DNA of 28,682 nt from JBDIBB01 sp039812685 (GTDB lineage Bacteria > Acidobacteriota > Vicinamibacteria > Vicinamibacterales > JAFNAJ01), in the NCBI GenBank assembly GCA_039812685.1, contig JBDIBB010000049.1, forward strand, positions 1 through 28,682. Direction: 5' to 3'. The notes under the pieces are model-generated. The model was not told the DNA's origin and did not search any database. It saw only the letters and a list, made by a program, of their open reading frames with translations. The number at the start of each line of letters is the position of its first letter. The stretch's first letter is position 1. Of this stretch, positions 6,861-14,267 are shown piece by piece. Both the position numbers and the translations under genes were made by a program.

Positions 6861-8111
6861 TCAGGCGCGCTGCTCGAACACCTCCGCCGTCCGGACGATG
6901 ACCTCCACGGCCTTTTCCATGTCCTGTACCGACACCCACTCGAGGCGTGAGTGGAAGTTCTGCTCACCCGCGAACAGGTTGGGTGTCGGCAGCCCCATGA
7001 ACGACAACCGTGAGCCGTCGGTGCCGCCGCGGATCGGGCGGGTCGTCACCGTCAGGCCCGCGCGCCTGATGGCCTCGCGCGCGTGCTCCACCACGTCGGG
7101 GTGCCGATCGAGCACCTCCCGCATGTTGCGGTAGCCCTGTTCCACCTGCGCGTCGAAGGCGGCGCCGGGCACCGTCGCGACCACGGCGCGCGCGATCTCC
7201 TCGAGCAGCCGCTCCTTCTCCGCAAGCCCGGCCGTGCGGAAGTCGCGCACGAGGACGCGCACCGTCGTCCGGTCCACGCTGGCGTGCACGACGTACGGGT
7301 GCACGTAATCCTCGTACCCGTCGGTGGTCTCGGGCGAGAGCCGGCCCTGGGGCAGGCCGTCGATGAAACGGGCCGCCAGCTTGATGGCGTTGATCATCCG
7401 GCCCTTCGCGTAACCAGGGTGAGTGTTGAAGCCCTTGAAGGTGACGACCATCGTGTCGGCCGAGAAGCTCTCGATCTCGAGTTCGCCGGCCGGACCGCCG
7501 TCCATCGTGTACGCGCAGGCGGCGCCGAAGCGCGCGACGTCGAAGTGCTGCGTGCCCCGGCCCACTTCCTCGTCCGGGGTGAAGGCAATCCGGATCGGGC
7601 CATGCTTCACCTCCGGGTGTGCCATCAGGTACTCGGCGGCGGCCATGATCTCGGCGACGCCGGCCTTGTTGTCGGCGCCGAGCAGCGTGGTGCCGGACGC
7701 CGTGACGATGTCGTGGCCGATGCAGGCCGCCAGCGCCGGCGTCTCGGCGAGCCGCAGCACCGCGCCGGCATCGTCGGGGAGCACGAGGTCGCGGCCGTCG
7801 TACTGGCGGTGGACGATCGGCTTCACGTTGGCGCCGCTCAGCTCGGGTGAGGTGTCGACGTGCGCGATGAAACCGATCACGGGCACACCGGCCTTGTCCG
7901 AGGTGGCGGGGATCGTCGCCATCACGTAGCCGAACTCGTCCATCGTGGCGTCGGCGAGCCCGAGTTCGAGCAACTCGTCTCTCAGCAGTTCCAGCAGGAC
8001 GAGCTGGCCCGGCGTGCTCGGGAACGAGGTGGAGGTTTCGTCCGACCGCGTGTCGTAGGTGACGTAGCGAAGGAAGCGTTCGAGGACCGAAGTGGAGCCG
8101 GGCGTGTCCAT
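6861..8111 (-). CDS. pepT: Peptidase T (tripeptide aminopeptidase, M20B)
   Basis: The 416-residue protein matches E. coli PepT (408) in length and in every metal or catalytic motif of the M20B family: HVDTSPE, LLGADNKAG, PDEEVGRG, TMDGGPAGELE and the C-terminal NFHSRLEW. The lid domain (about 215-320) includes FNTHPGYAKGRMINA. It is a cytoplasmic di-zinc enzyme that removes the N-terminal residue from tripeptides. GGAG seven bases ahead of the ATG supports the start. It lies 47 bp downstream of the DUF2461 gene on the same strand, and I see no promoter in that gap, so the two are probably co-transcribed. Confidence 0.95.
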   Translation of the reverse strand: MDTPGSTSVLERFLRYVTYDTRSDETSTSFPSTPGQLVLLELLRDELLELGLADATMDEFGYVMATIPATSDKAGVPVIGFIAHVDTSPELSGANVKPIVHRQYDGRDLVLPDDAGAVLRLAETPALAACIGHDIVTASGTTLLGADNKAGVAEIMAAAEYLMAHPEVKHGPIRIAFTPDEEVGRGTQHFDVARFGAACAYTMDGGPAGELEIESFSADTMVVTFKGFNTHPGYAKGRMINAIKLAARFIDGLPQGRLSPETTDGYEDYVHPYVVHASVDRTTVRVLVRDFRTAGLAEKERLLEEIARAVVATVPGAAFDAQVEQGYRNMREVLDRHPDVVEHAREAIRRAGLTVTTRPIRGGTDGSRLSFMGLPTPNLFAGEQNFHSRLEWVSVQDMEKAVEVIVRTAEVFEQRA

Positions 8112-8158
8112 GGGCGTGCTCCGGAGAGGCTGGTGCCGCTCGTGCGGCCGGCGGCGGA

Positions 8159-8869
8159 TCAGGTGCGTCGGCCCGGCCCGTCGAGGCTGGGCAGGAGGGC
8201 GTCGTTGAGGTACGTCACGAGCGGCGCCACCGCCCGGAAGGTGCGCACCACTGCGGGCACGAATGCCGGCGTCGTGGCGAAGTCGGCCGGAAAGCTCGCC
8301 TGGGCAAGATACTGCTTGTAGCGGAGGTACTCGGCTGCCGGATGGTCCGCGGCGAAGCCGCGCGGCACCCGGACCAGTCGCGCGCCGCTCAGCCCGCCCG
8401 TGTTGCGGACGAAGGACGGCGCCCGGACGATCGCGCGCAGTCGCGGGAGGGTTTCGGCGACGTGCAGGCGAACCCGCCGCAGCTCCGGTGGCGTGGGTGC
8501 GTAGAGTCCGCCCGCGATGAGCGTTCCGTCTGGGCCGATTTCGAGGTAGAGGCCGGCGCCGGCCTTGCGCGGGAGCCGGCGGTCGGGAAAAACGGCGCCG
8601 ATCTGGGTCTTCAAGGGGGACTTGTCGGCCGAGAAGCGCGTGTCGCGGTGGATTCGGAAGAGCGACACGGCGGGCGCGGCCACCAGCTCGGGGGCGAAGC
8701 CGCGGAACTCCTGATCGATCCGCGCGAGGAGCGCCTCCAGCGGTTCGCGCACCAGGCGCAGGTAGTCGGCCTTGTGGGCGCGGAACCACTCGCGGTCGTT
8801 GTGCCGCTTCAGCCGGCGCAGGAACGTGATGGCGCCCGGCGTGAAGGCCGGGGCGGAAGCGCGGGCCAT
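8159..8869 (-). CDS. DUF2461 (TIGR02453) family protein
   Basis: The 236-residue protein shows the family pattern: FLRRLKRHNDREWFRAHKAD near residue 16-35, then FRIHRDTRFSADKSPLKTQI, the GAGLYLEIGPDG strand and a C-terminal PRGFAADHPAAEYLRYKQY. Members are single-domain cytoplasmic proteins of unknown function, usually 210-240 residues. The ATG at 8869 lies seven bases after a perfect TATAAT, so the mRNA is probably leaderless, consistent with the absence of a Shine-Dalgarno. It heads a likely two-gene transcript with pepT and is divergent from the hybrid kinase. Confidence 0.85.
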   Translation of the reverse strand: MARASAPAFTPGAITFLRRLKRHNDREWFRAHKADYLRLVREPLEALLARIDQEFRGFAPELVAAPAVSLFRIHRDTRFSADKSPLKTQIGAVFPDRRLPRKAGAGLYLEIGPDGTLIAGGLYAPTPPELRRVRLHVAETLPRLRAIVRAPSFVRNTGGLSGARLVRVPRGFAADHPAAEYLRYKQYLAQASFPADFATTPAFVPAVVRTFRAVAPLVTYLNDALLPSLDGPGRRT

Positions 8870-8876
8870 GGCTCCG

Positions 8877-8882
8877 ATTATA
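8877..8882 (-). promoter_or_regulatory. -10 element of the DUF2461-pepT transcript
   Basis: TATAAT on the minus strand ends seven bases before the start codon, predicting leaderless initiation. No good -35 box is seen 16-18 bases upstream. A plus-strand TATACT (8879-8884) overlaps it and could serve the divergent kinase gene. Confidence 0.5.
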
Positions 8883-8961
8883 CTGACGCGCGAGTCGGAA
8901 GCTGGACCGCGAGGGTGGTTGCCGGCGCGATGACGCCGCGGGCAGCGAAGGGATCGCGAGC

Positions 8962-10041
8962 ATGGCCTTGCCGAATGACGATGCCGCTGCGGCGGCGACG
9001 CGGCGCCAGGTCACGATGGGCCGTCTGGCGTCGGCGCTCGCCCACGACTTCAACAACCTGCTGACGGCCATTCTCGGCTACGCCGAGCTGCTGCTCGACG
9101 ACATGCCGGCCGGCGACGCCCGTCGCCGCGACCTGCAGGAAATCCAGCGTTCGGGCGAGCGGGCGGCCACGCTCACGCGCCACCTGCTGGCGTTCAGGCG
9201 CAACGCCGAGGCCCCGGCGCAACTGCTGTCCTGGCCGGCGCTGATCCGGGAGTTGTGGCCGCTGCTCGAGGCCGCGGCCGGTGATCGCGTCCGCGTCGTC
9301 ATCGAGGCCGACGATGTCCCGGAGATCTGCCTGCAGAAGGCCGACGCGAGCCACGTGCTGTTTGCGATCGTCCTGCTGGCGCGCGATGCCCTGCCGTGCG
9401 GCGGCCACTGCGGGTTCCAGGTCCGCCGTGCCCGGGTCGATGGCGTGAGCGTCACGGCGACGCTCGAGCCGGAGGCGGGCGCCGGACCCGCGCCGTTGCC
9501 CGGCTGGCAACTGACTGTCATCGCGCAACTGATCGCGGCCAGCGGCGGCACGCTGAGCCTGTCGAACCAGTGGCCCGTGCGCCAACGGTTCGTGATGCAG
9601 TACGAGGGCGCGTCGGCCTCCGCCGGCCAGTCGCAGGGTGCGCAGCAGGTCGACGGGACGCCTGTCGCGACGCTGCTCATCGTGGACGATGCGGCGTTGC
9701 GTCGCCTCGTCCACCGGATGCTCGAAGGGGTGGGGTTGACCGTCACGGATGCGGCCGGCGGTCCCGAGGCCCTGGCGTGCCTGCGTGAGGCAGAGCCCGC
9801 CTTCGACCTGCTCGTGACGGATCTCGTTCCGCCCGGGCCGTCGGGCACCGACCTGCTGCGTGCCCTGGCCGGGCGCCGGCCCGATGCCGGCGCGCTGTTC
9901 ATCTCCGGCTCCGGGGAGGGGCCAGGCCGAGACGCCGCGGCCGCGGGCGCCGCCTGGGTGCTGCTGCCCAAGCCGTTCACCCGCGAGCAACTGGCGCGGG
10001 CGGTCGCCGACCTGCAGGCGCGCCGGAACGCGCAGGCCTGA
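8962..10041 (+). CDS. Hybrid histidine kinase with degenerate ATPase domain plus receiver
   Basis: The 359-residue protein has a HisKA dimerisation domain with phospho-acceptor H28 (LASALAHDFNNLLTAILGYA), a region where HATPase_c is expected (about 120-215), and a C-terminal receiver domain (about 235-355) with acidic pair D242/D243, phospho-acceptor D287 (LVTD) and K337 (LLPKPF). The middle domain keeps the ARDALP and IAASGGTLSL echoes of the fold. It lacks the N-box asparagine (HVLFAIVLLARDAL), any D-x-G-x-G box and the F/G2 boxes, so ATP binding looks unlikely. There is no sensor domain or membrane segment. It may act as a phosphotransfer scaffold. GAAGGGA lies upstream of the ATG. The gene is divergent from DUF2461-pepT, with no obvious cognate regulator beside it. 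Confidence 0.85.
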   Translation: MALPNDDAAAAATRRQVTMGRLASALAHDFNNLLTAILGYAELLLDDMPAGDARRRDLQEIQRSGERAATLTRHLLAFRRNAEAPAQLLSWPALIRELWPLLEAAAGDRVRVVIEADDVPEICLQKADASHVLFAIVLLARDALPCGGHCGFQVRRARVDGVSVTATLEPEAGAGPAPLPGWQLTVIAQLIAASGGTLSLSNQWPVRQRFVMQYEGASASAGQSQGAQQVDGTPVATLLIVDDAALRRLVHRMLEGVGLTVTDAAGGPEALACLREAEPAFDLLVTDLVPPGPSGTDLLRALAGRRPDAGALFISGSGEGPGRDAAAAGAAWVLLPKPFTREQLARAVADLQARRNAQA

Positions 10042-10115
10042 GCACGCTTGCGGCGGGTGCGCCGCGCGGCGCCGCCGCAGCCGACGCGCCCCCCACGCTG
10101 ACCAGGGGCCTCCGT

Positions 10116-10148
10116 CCACGCCCGCGTGGGCCTCTGGCGCGGGCGTGG
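10116..10148. terminator. Hairpin between the hybrid kinase and brnA
   Basis: A perfect 11-bp stem (CCACGCCCGCG with CGCGGGCGTGG) encloses an 11-base loop and abuts the brnA stop codon. There is no T-tract. It sits between convergent genes. Confidence 0.6.
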
Positions 10149-10457
10149 TCAGGCATGGCCGCGCGTGCGCGGCGACACGGGGCGGCGCTGCGCCGCTCGC
10201 CGCAGGGTCTCGTCGATGCGCGCCTGCCAGCCGCGCCCGGTCGCGCGGTAGTGGTCAAGCACCTCGCGCGACAAACGGATCGTGATGCGTTCCTTGGTGG
10301 GCGTCCGCTGTGGGCCGCGGCGACGGGGCGGCGTCCAATCAGCGGGCGCCAACTCCGGGTGGACCTCGTAGAAGGGCTGCATCGACCGCAGGTCCGCCTT
10401 CATCAGCTCGCGGACCTCGCCGTCCGCATCAGTCAGGGCGGGTCGCTTCTTCGGCAT
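10149..10457 (-). CDS. brnA: BrnA-family antitoxin
   Basis: The 102-residue protein carries the BrnA signature near its C-terminus: KERITIRLSREVLDHYRATG followed by RGWQARIDETLRRAA, a ribbon-helix-helix DNA-binding fold. The N-terminal half is the variable, toxin-wrapping part. AGAGGAAG precedes the ATG at 10457, and the start lies inside the 3' end of the toxin gene (29-bp overlap), as is usual for brnTA. BrnA neutralises the BrnT ribonuclease toxin and represses the operon. Here the antitoxin is intact while the toxin frame is broken. Identification is from the conserved RHH motif and context. Confidence 0.85.
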   Translation of the reverse strand: MPKKRPALTDADGEVRELMKADLRSMQPFYEVHPELAPADWTPPRRRGPQRTPTKERITIRLSREVLDHYRATGRGWQARIDETLRRAAQRRPVSPRTRGHA

Positions 10458-10709
10458 AACGCTTCCTCTCACGCGCGTTCGCGCGGCGCAGGCTGATGAC
10501 ACGCAGCCCACCGGGGACCGGGGTATAGCAGCAGACCACCAGCGCAGCCCCCAGCCACCCGGTCAGGATGAACCGGCGCTCCGGGTAGGCGTGCCGGTGT
10601 CTTCCACGGCCAGCGCGGTCGCGAAGTCGATGTCCGCCGCCATCGTGAAGGGCAGCCCGCGGTCGCGGGCGTTCTTCTCGCTCTTCACGGCGTCGAACGT
10701 GACGACCAC
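10429..10709 (-). pseudogene. brnT: BrnT-family toxin, frameshifted
   Basis: Two frames together give a BrnT protein. The first encodes VTFDAVKSEKNARDRGLPF through ALAVEDT and the second encodes AYPERRFILTGWL through LRVISLRRANARERKRYAE. The junction is near 10594-10598. Adding one base to the minus-strand ACCGG there (to ACCCGG) reads EDTRHAYPERRF, as expected for the family, and gives a 93-residue protein of normal BrnT length from GTG 10709. So a single-base deletion, or a sequencing error, disrupts it. BrnT toxins are RelE-like ribonucleases that block translation. GTG 10709 is seven bases after a -10 box; ATG 10745 lies within the promoter and is less likely. Confidence 0.8.
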
Positions 10710-10716
10710 GAACCAG

Positions 10717-10745
10717 ATTGTATGCACGATTAGAACGCAGCGCAA
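10717..10745 (-). promoter_or_regulatory. Candidate brnTA promoter
   Basis: On the minus strand TTGCGC (10740-10745), a 17-base spacer and TACAAT (10717-10722, 5 of 6) end seven bases before GTG 10709, predicting a leaderless toxin message. BrnA usually represses such promoters; I do not see an unmistakable inverted repeat for it. The remaining 10746-10949 up to the tRNA holds no gene I can support. Confidence 0.5.
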
Positions 10746-10949
10746 GCGGAATCATGTTGCGCCACCCCGCTCACCCTGTCGGGCCGAGATCATCTGAGTC
10801 AGGCGCGCCGCCGGCGGGGGCGTCTCCGGACAGGAGGCTGGGGGCGGCTGGCCCGACGGCCGCGACCACCATCGGCCAAATGCGGCATTATCTGGACAGG
10901 CCGCCGGAATGACCTAGCGGCGGAACGCCGTGTTTTCTGGCGAAATAGC

Positions 10950-11023
10950 TGGAGCGGGCTACGGGAATCGAACCCGTCTAGCTGGCTTGGGAAGCCAGAG
11001 CATTACCACTATGCTAAGCCCGC
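10950..11023 (-). tRNA. tRNA-Gly (anticodon CCC)
   Basis: The minus strand folds as a complete cloverleaf: acceptor GCGGGCT/AGCCCGC, D arm with AGTGGTAA, anticodon stem CTGGC/GCCAG around loop TTCCCAA, and T arm GGGTTCGATTCCC. The discriminator is U73 and the CCA end is encoded (10950-10952). The anticodon CCC reads GGG codons. Confidence 0.97.
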
Positions 11024-11042
11024 GTGTCCGGCGCAGGGCGCG

Positions 11043-11048
11043 ATTCTA
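11043..11048 (-). promoter_or_regulatory. -10 element of the tRNA-Gly gene
   Basis: TAGAAT on the minus strand, within GCTAGAATCGCG, lies about 20 bases upstream of the mature tRNA 5' end. No convincing -35 is visible. Confidence 0.4.
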
Positions 11049-11058
11049 GCAGAAAACG

Positions 11059-11104
11059 CGGGGAGGATGACAGGGGGCGCCCTGGCGCTGCTGGCGCCTC
11101 CCCG
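11059..11104 (-). terminator. Stem-loop downstream of the phosphomannomutase gene
   Basis: CGGGGAGG (11059-11066) pairs with CCTCCCCG (11097-11104), and an inner GGCGCC pair can stack within the loop. It lies just after the manB stop codon and upstream of the tRNA promoter, as expected of a terminator separating the two. Confidence 0.5.
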
Positions 11105-11112
11105 CCGCGTTC

Positions 11113-12471
11113 TCAGCCCCGGATGACGCCCACGATCTCGTCGCGCTGGGCCGCCATCATCTCCGGCGTCGTGGCCTCGAGGTTGAGCCGCAGCAGCGGC
11201 TCGGTGTTCGACGGCCGTACGTTGAAGTGCCAGTCCGGGTACTCCACCGACACGCCGTCCATCCGGTAGACGTGGCCGTCGGCGTACCGCGCGGCAATGG
11301 CCTCCAGCCGGGCGTCCACCTCGGTCATGCTGCCGACCTTCGTGTTGATCTCGCCGGAGATGAAGTAGCGCGATCGCAGCGGCTCGAGCAGCTGCGCCAG
11401 CGTCTGGCCCTTCCGCGACATCAGCTCCAGCAGCAGCAGGGCGGGGATGAAGCCGTTGTCGGCGTAGAAGAAGTCGCGGAAGTAGTAGTGCCCGGTGACC
11501 TCGCCGCCGAACACCGCGTTCTCCTCGCGCATGCGCTTCTTGAAGAACGCGTGGCCGACGCGGTTCATCAGCGCCTGGCCGCCGTAGCGCGCGACGGTGT
11601 CCTTCACGGCGTAGCTGGCGCGCACGTCGTAGACGATCTTCTCGCCGGGCGTCTTGATGAGGAACGCCTCGGCGAGCAGCGCCGTGACGAAGTCGCCGGC
11701 CACGAACCCGCCGCCGCCGTCGATGAAGAAGCACCGATCGGCGTCGCCGTCCCAGGCGATGCCGATGTCGGCCCGGTCGGCGATGACGCGCTCGGTGATG
11801 TCGCGCCGGTTCTCCTCGATGAGCGGGTTGGCCTCGTGGTTGGGAAACGTCCCGTCGATCTCGAAGCACAGCCTGGTCGTCCGGCACGGCAGCGCCTCGA
11901 AGAGCTTCGGGGCCACGAGCGCGCCCATTCCGCTGCCGGCGTCCAGCACCACGTTGAACGGTTTCACGAGGCTGGTGTCGATGAACGACAGCACCAGCCG
12001 CACGTAGTCGTCGAGGACGTCGGCCTCCGCGAGCGTGCCCTTCGGGCCGGCGGGCGCCGGAATCCGGTTCGCCACGATCATGTCGCGCATGTCGGAGATG
12101 CCGGCGTCGCCCGAGAGCGGGAACGCCTCGCGGCCGACCAGCTTCATGCCGTTGTACTGCTTCGGGTTGTGCGAGGCGGTGATCTGCGCGCCGCCATCCA
12201 GCCCGTCGCGGCACACCGCGAAATAGATCATGTCGGTGCCGAGCATGCCGTAGTCGATGACGTCGGCCCCCTGCTCGCGGGCGCCGTCGATGAAGGCGGC
12301 GGCCATGGCCGGCGAGGAGAGCCGCATGTCGCGCGACACGCCGATGCGCCGCGCCGAGAGGTAGGCGACGAAGGCGCGACCCGCCAGCCGCGCCACGTCC
12401 TCGTTGAGTTCGGTTGGATAGATGCCCCGGATGTCGTAGGCCTTGAAGATGCCAGGATTCACCGCTGCCAT
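11113..12471 (-). CDS. manB: Phosphomannomutase/phosphoglucomutase
   Basis: The 452-residue alpha-D-phosphohexomutase has all four family loops: the phosphoserine loop TASHNPKQYNG (S100), the Mg-binding DGDADR (241-246), the sugar-binding GEVTGHYYFRD and the phosphate-binding RPSNTEPLLRL at the C-terminus. It interconverts mannose-6-phosphate with mannose-1-phosphate and often the glucose pair as well. CGGAGA upstream supports ATG 12471. It follows the nucleotidyltransferase gene by 56 bp on the same strand, so the two probably make GDP-mannose for envelope polysaccharide. Substrate preference cannot be read from sequence alone; AlgC-like dual specificity is as likely as strict ManB. Confidence 0.93.
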   Translation of the reverse strand: MAAVNPGIFKAYDIRGIYPTELNEDVARLAGRAFVAYLSARRIGVSRDMRLSSPAMAAAFIDGAREQGADVIDYGMLGTDMIYFAVCRDGLDGGAQITASHNPKQYNGMKLVGREAFPLSGDAGISDMRDMIVANRIPAPAGPKGTLAEADVLDDYVRLVLSFIDTSLVKPFNVVLDAGSGMGALVAPKLFEALPCRTTRLCFEIDGTFPNHEANPLIEENRRDITERVIADRADIGIAWDGDADRCFFIDGGGGFVAGDFVTALLAEAFLIKTPGEKIVYDVRASYAVKDTVARYGGQALMNRVGHAFFKKRMREENAVFGGEVTGHYYFRDFFYADNGFIPALLLLELMSRKGQTLAQLLEPLRSRYFISGEINTKVGSMTEVDARLEAIAARYADGHVYRMDGVSVEYPDWHFNVRPSNTEPLLRLNLEATTPEMMAAQRDEIVGVIRG

Positions 12472-12527
12472 GTCCGTCTCCGATGTTCCGCGATGCGTGA
12501 TGTGGGCGATGGGTGCCGCCCGGGCGG

Positions 12528-13583
12528 TCAACTCCGGCTGAAGTCGGTCACCACCGACTTGTCGCCGAGCACCGTGCCGGCGCCCACCGTCGCGTTGCGC
12601 CCGACGTGCGTGTTGCGGCCGAGGATCGCGCCGCGTACCTCCGCCTCGCGTCCGATCCAGCTGCCCGCCCAGGCGATCGTCCCCTCGACGACGGCCTGTT
12701 CCTCGACGTGCGTCTGCCGCTCCAGGACGGTGTGCGGCCCGATGCGGGCCCCGGCCTTCACCACCGCGCCGTCGCCGATGAAGCAGGGGCCGGTGAGGAT
12801 CGCGCCGGCGTCCACGCGGGCGCCCTCGGCGACGTGCACCAGCCCGGGCGCGCCGTCGAAGGGCGCGGTCCTGAACCGGCCGTCCATGACGTCGCGGTGC
12901 ACCTGCGCGTACTTCGCCGGCGTGCCGATGTCGATCCAGTAGCCCCGGTACACGTACGCGACGAACGTCTCTCCGCGCTCCACGAGCGAGGGGAAGTAGC
13001 TGCGCTCGATCGACCAGTTGGTGTCCTTCGGGATGCGGTCGAAGGTGTCGGGCTCGAGCACGTAGATCCCCGCGTTGATCGTGTCGCAGGTGATCTCCTC
13101 GGGCTTCGGCTTCTCGAGGAAGCGCGTGACGTGGCCCTCCGCGTCGGTCTCCACCAGGCCGTAGGCCGCCGGGTTCTCCACCGGCGTCAGCACGATCGTC
13201 GCCTTCGCGCGCCGCTGCCGGTGCAGGGCGATCACCGCGGCGAGGTCGATCTCGGTGAGCACGTCGCCGTTGAAGACGACGACGGTGTCGTCGAGGTGGT
13301 CCGCGGCGAACTTCACGGCGCCGGCCGTGCCCAGCGGCGACGGCTCCACCAGGTAGCGCAGGTGGACGCCCACCTCGCTTCCGTCACCGAACACCGCCTC
13401 GATGCGGCGCGGCTGGTAGCTCAGGCTGAGGATGATCTCCGTGATGTCGGGGACCTGTTTCAGCAGGTCGATCTGATAGTTGAGGAACGGCCGGCTGAAG
13501 ATCGGGACGATGGGCTTGGGGGTGTGCAGCGTGAGCGGCCGCAGCCGCGTGCCCTTGCCCCCGGCGAGGAGGATGGCCTTCAT
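12528..13583 (-). CDS. Sugar-1-phosphate nucleotidyltransferase with hexapeptide repeats (probable mannose-1-P guanylyltransferase)
   Basis: The 351-residue protein begins with the pyrophosphorylase signature MKAILLAGGKGTRLRPLT, followed by TPKPIVPIFSRPFLNYQIDL, FNGDVLTEIDL and the second lysine motif FLEKPKPEE. After about residue 235 come left-handed beta-helix hexapeptide repeats (e.g. GARVDAGAILTGPCFIGDGA) forming the trimerising C-terminal domain. It joins an NTP to a sugar-1-phosphate. With phosphomannomutase directly downstream, GTP plus mannose-1-phosphate is the likely pair. ATG 13583 is preferred to GTG 13604 because the family begins at MKAILLAGG; no Shine-Dalgarno is visible. A GCTAACAT (-10-like, 13595-13602) lies just upstream and predicts a very short leader. 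Confidence 0.88.
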   Translation of the reverse strand: MKAILLAGGKGTRLRPLTLHTPKPIVPIFSRPFLNYQIDLLKQVPDITEIILSLSYQPRRIEAVFGDGSEVGVHLRYLVEPSPLGTAGAVKFAADHLDDTVVVFNGDVLTEIDLAAVIALHRQRRAKATIVLTPVENPAAYGLVETDAEGHVTRFLEKPKPEEITCDTINAGIYVLEPDTFDRIPKDTNWSIERSYFPSLVERGETFVAYVYRGYWIDIGTPAKYAQVHRDVMDGRFRTAPFDGAPGLVHVAEGARVDAGAILTGPCFIGDGAVVKAGARIGPHTVLERQTHVEEQAVVEGTIAWAGSWIGREAEVRGAILGRNTHVGRNATVGAGTVLGDKSVVTDFSRS

Positions 13584-13594
13584 GTCAGCGGGCG

Positions 13595-13600
13595 ATGTTA
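13595..13600 (-). promoter_or_regulatory. Weak -10 element upstream of the nucleotidyltransferase gene
   Basis: TAACAT in the context GCTAACATCGCCC on the minus strand, eleven bases before ATG 13583. It matches four of six -10 positions and has no clear -35. Confidence 0.25.
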
Positions 13601-13632
13601 GCACGGCGCATCGGGCCGGCCGCCGCGCCTAC

Positions 13633-13638
13633 GCTACA
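13633..13638 (+). promoter_or_regulatory. -10 element upstream of pgsA
   Basis: TACAAT within GCTACAATGGGCC (5 of 6), fourteen bases before the GTG start at 13653. The -35 region is poor. Confidence 0.35.
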
Positions 13639-13652
13639 ATGGGCCCGCCCAC

Positions 13653-14246
13653 GTGGGTTCCTCTGTGCCCCTGAACCTGCCCAACGCGCTGACCCTCGGG
13701 CGGATTGTCTTGGTGCCGCTGCTGATGGTCGTGTTGCTGACCGAGTTCCACGAGCTGCGCGTGGCCGGCATCCAGAAGGAGTACGTCGGCGCGGCGATCT
13801 TCGCGGTGGCCGCGCTCACCGACTGGCTCGACGGGTATCTCGCGCGGCGCCACAAGCAGATCACCACCGTCGGCCAGCTGCTCGATCCGCTCGCCGACAA
13901 GCTGCTCATCACGGCCGCCCTGGTATCGCTGGTGCAGCTCGGCGCGGCGCCGGCCTGGATGGCGGCGGTCATCATCGGCCGCGAACTCGCCGTGACCGGC
14001 CTGCGCAGCTTCGCGCAGTCGCGCGGCATCATCATGCCGGCCTCCTCGCTCGGCAAGGTGAAGATGGTGGCCGAGGTGATCGCCGTGCTCCTGCTGCTGC
14101 TGGGCGCCGCGGGCTGGAGCTGGCTGCGGGCGCTCGGAGAGGCGGGGCTCTGGCTGGTGGTGGTGCTGGCGCTCTGGTCGGCCCTGGATTACTACTTCAG
14201 CTTCACGCGCGCGTCGGCCGCGCCGCGCGGCAGCGACGCGCCGTGA
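13653..14246 (+). CDS. pgsA: CDP-diacylglycerol-glycerol-3-phosphate 3-phosphatidyltransferase
   Basis: The 197-residue membrane protein starts NLPNALTLGRIVLVPLLMVV and carries the complete CDP-alcohol phosphotransferase motif D-G-x2-A-R-x8-G-x3-D-x3-D (residues about 55-80: DGYLAR, then GQLLDPLADK). Four or more hydrophobic segments follow, and IIGRELAVTGLRSFAQSRG is typical of PgsA. It makes phosphatidylglycerol-phosphate in the inner membrane, the first committed step to phosphatidylglycerol and cardiolipin. The start is GTG 13653 or GTG 13665; no Shine-Dalgarno stands out. It is divergent from the nucleotidyltransferase gene and convergent with bamD, 21 bp away. Confidence 0.94.
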   Translation: MGSSVPLNLPNALTLGRIVLVPLLMVVLLTEFHELRVAGIQKEYVGAAIFAVAALTDWLDGYLARRHKQITTVGQLLDPLADKLLITAALVSLVQLGAAPAWMAAVIIGRELAVTGLRSFAQSRGIIMPASSLGKVKMVAEVIAVLLLLLGAAGWSWLRALGEAGLWLVVVLALWSALDYYFSFTRASAAPRGSDAP

Positions 14247-14267
14247 GGTCGCGGGCCGGCTCGCGCC

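Noticed and set aside
10429..10709. Programmed ribosomal frameshift in brnT
   Set aside because: No slippery heptamer or downstream pseudoknot is evident at the junction; a plain one-base deletion or sequencing error is simpler.
10746..11023. Integration site or genomic island end at tRNA-Gly
   Set aside because: No direct repeat of the tRNA 3' end, no integrase and no composition change in the window; toxin-antitoxin proximity alone is not enough.
11227..12942. 571-residue plus-strand open frame across the phosphomannomutase and nucleotidyltransferase genes
   Set aside because: Val/Asp/His-rich shadow composition and no conserved motif; the minus-strand genes have full sets of catalytic motifs.
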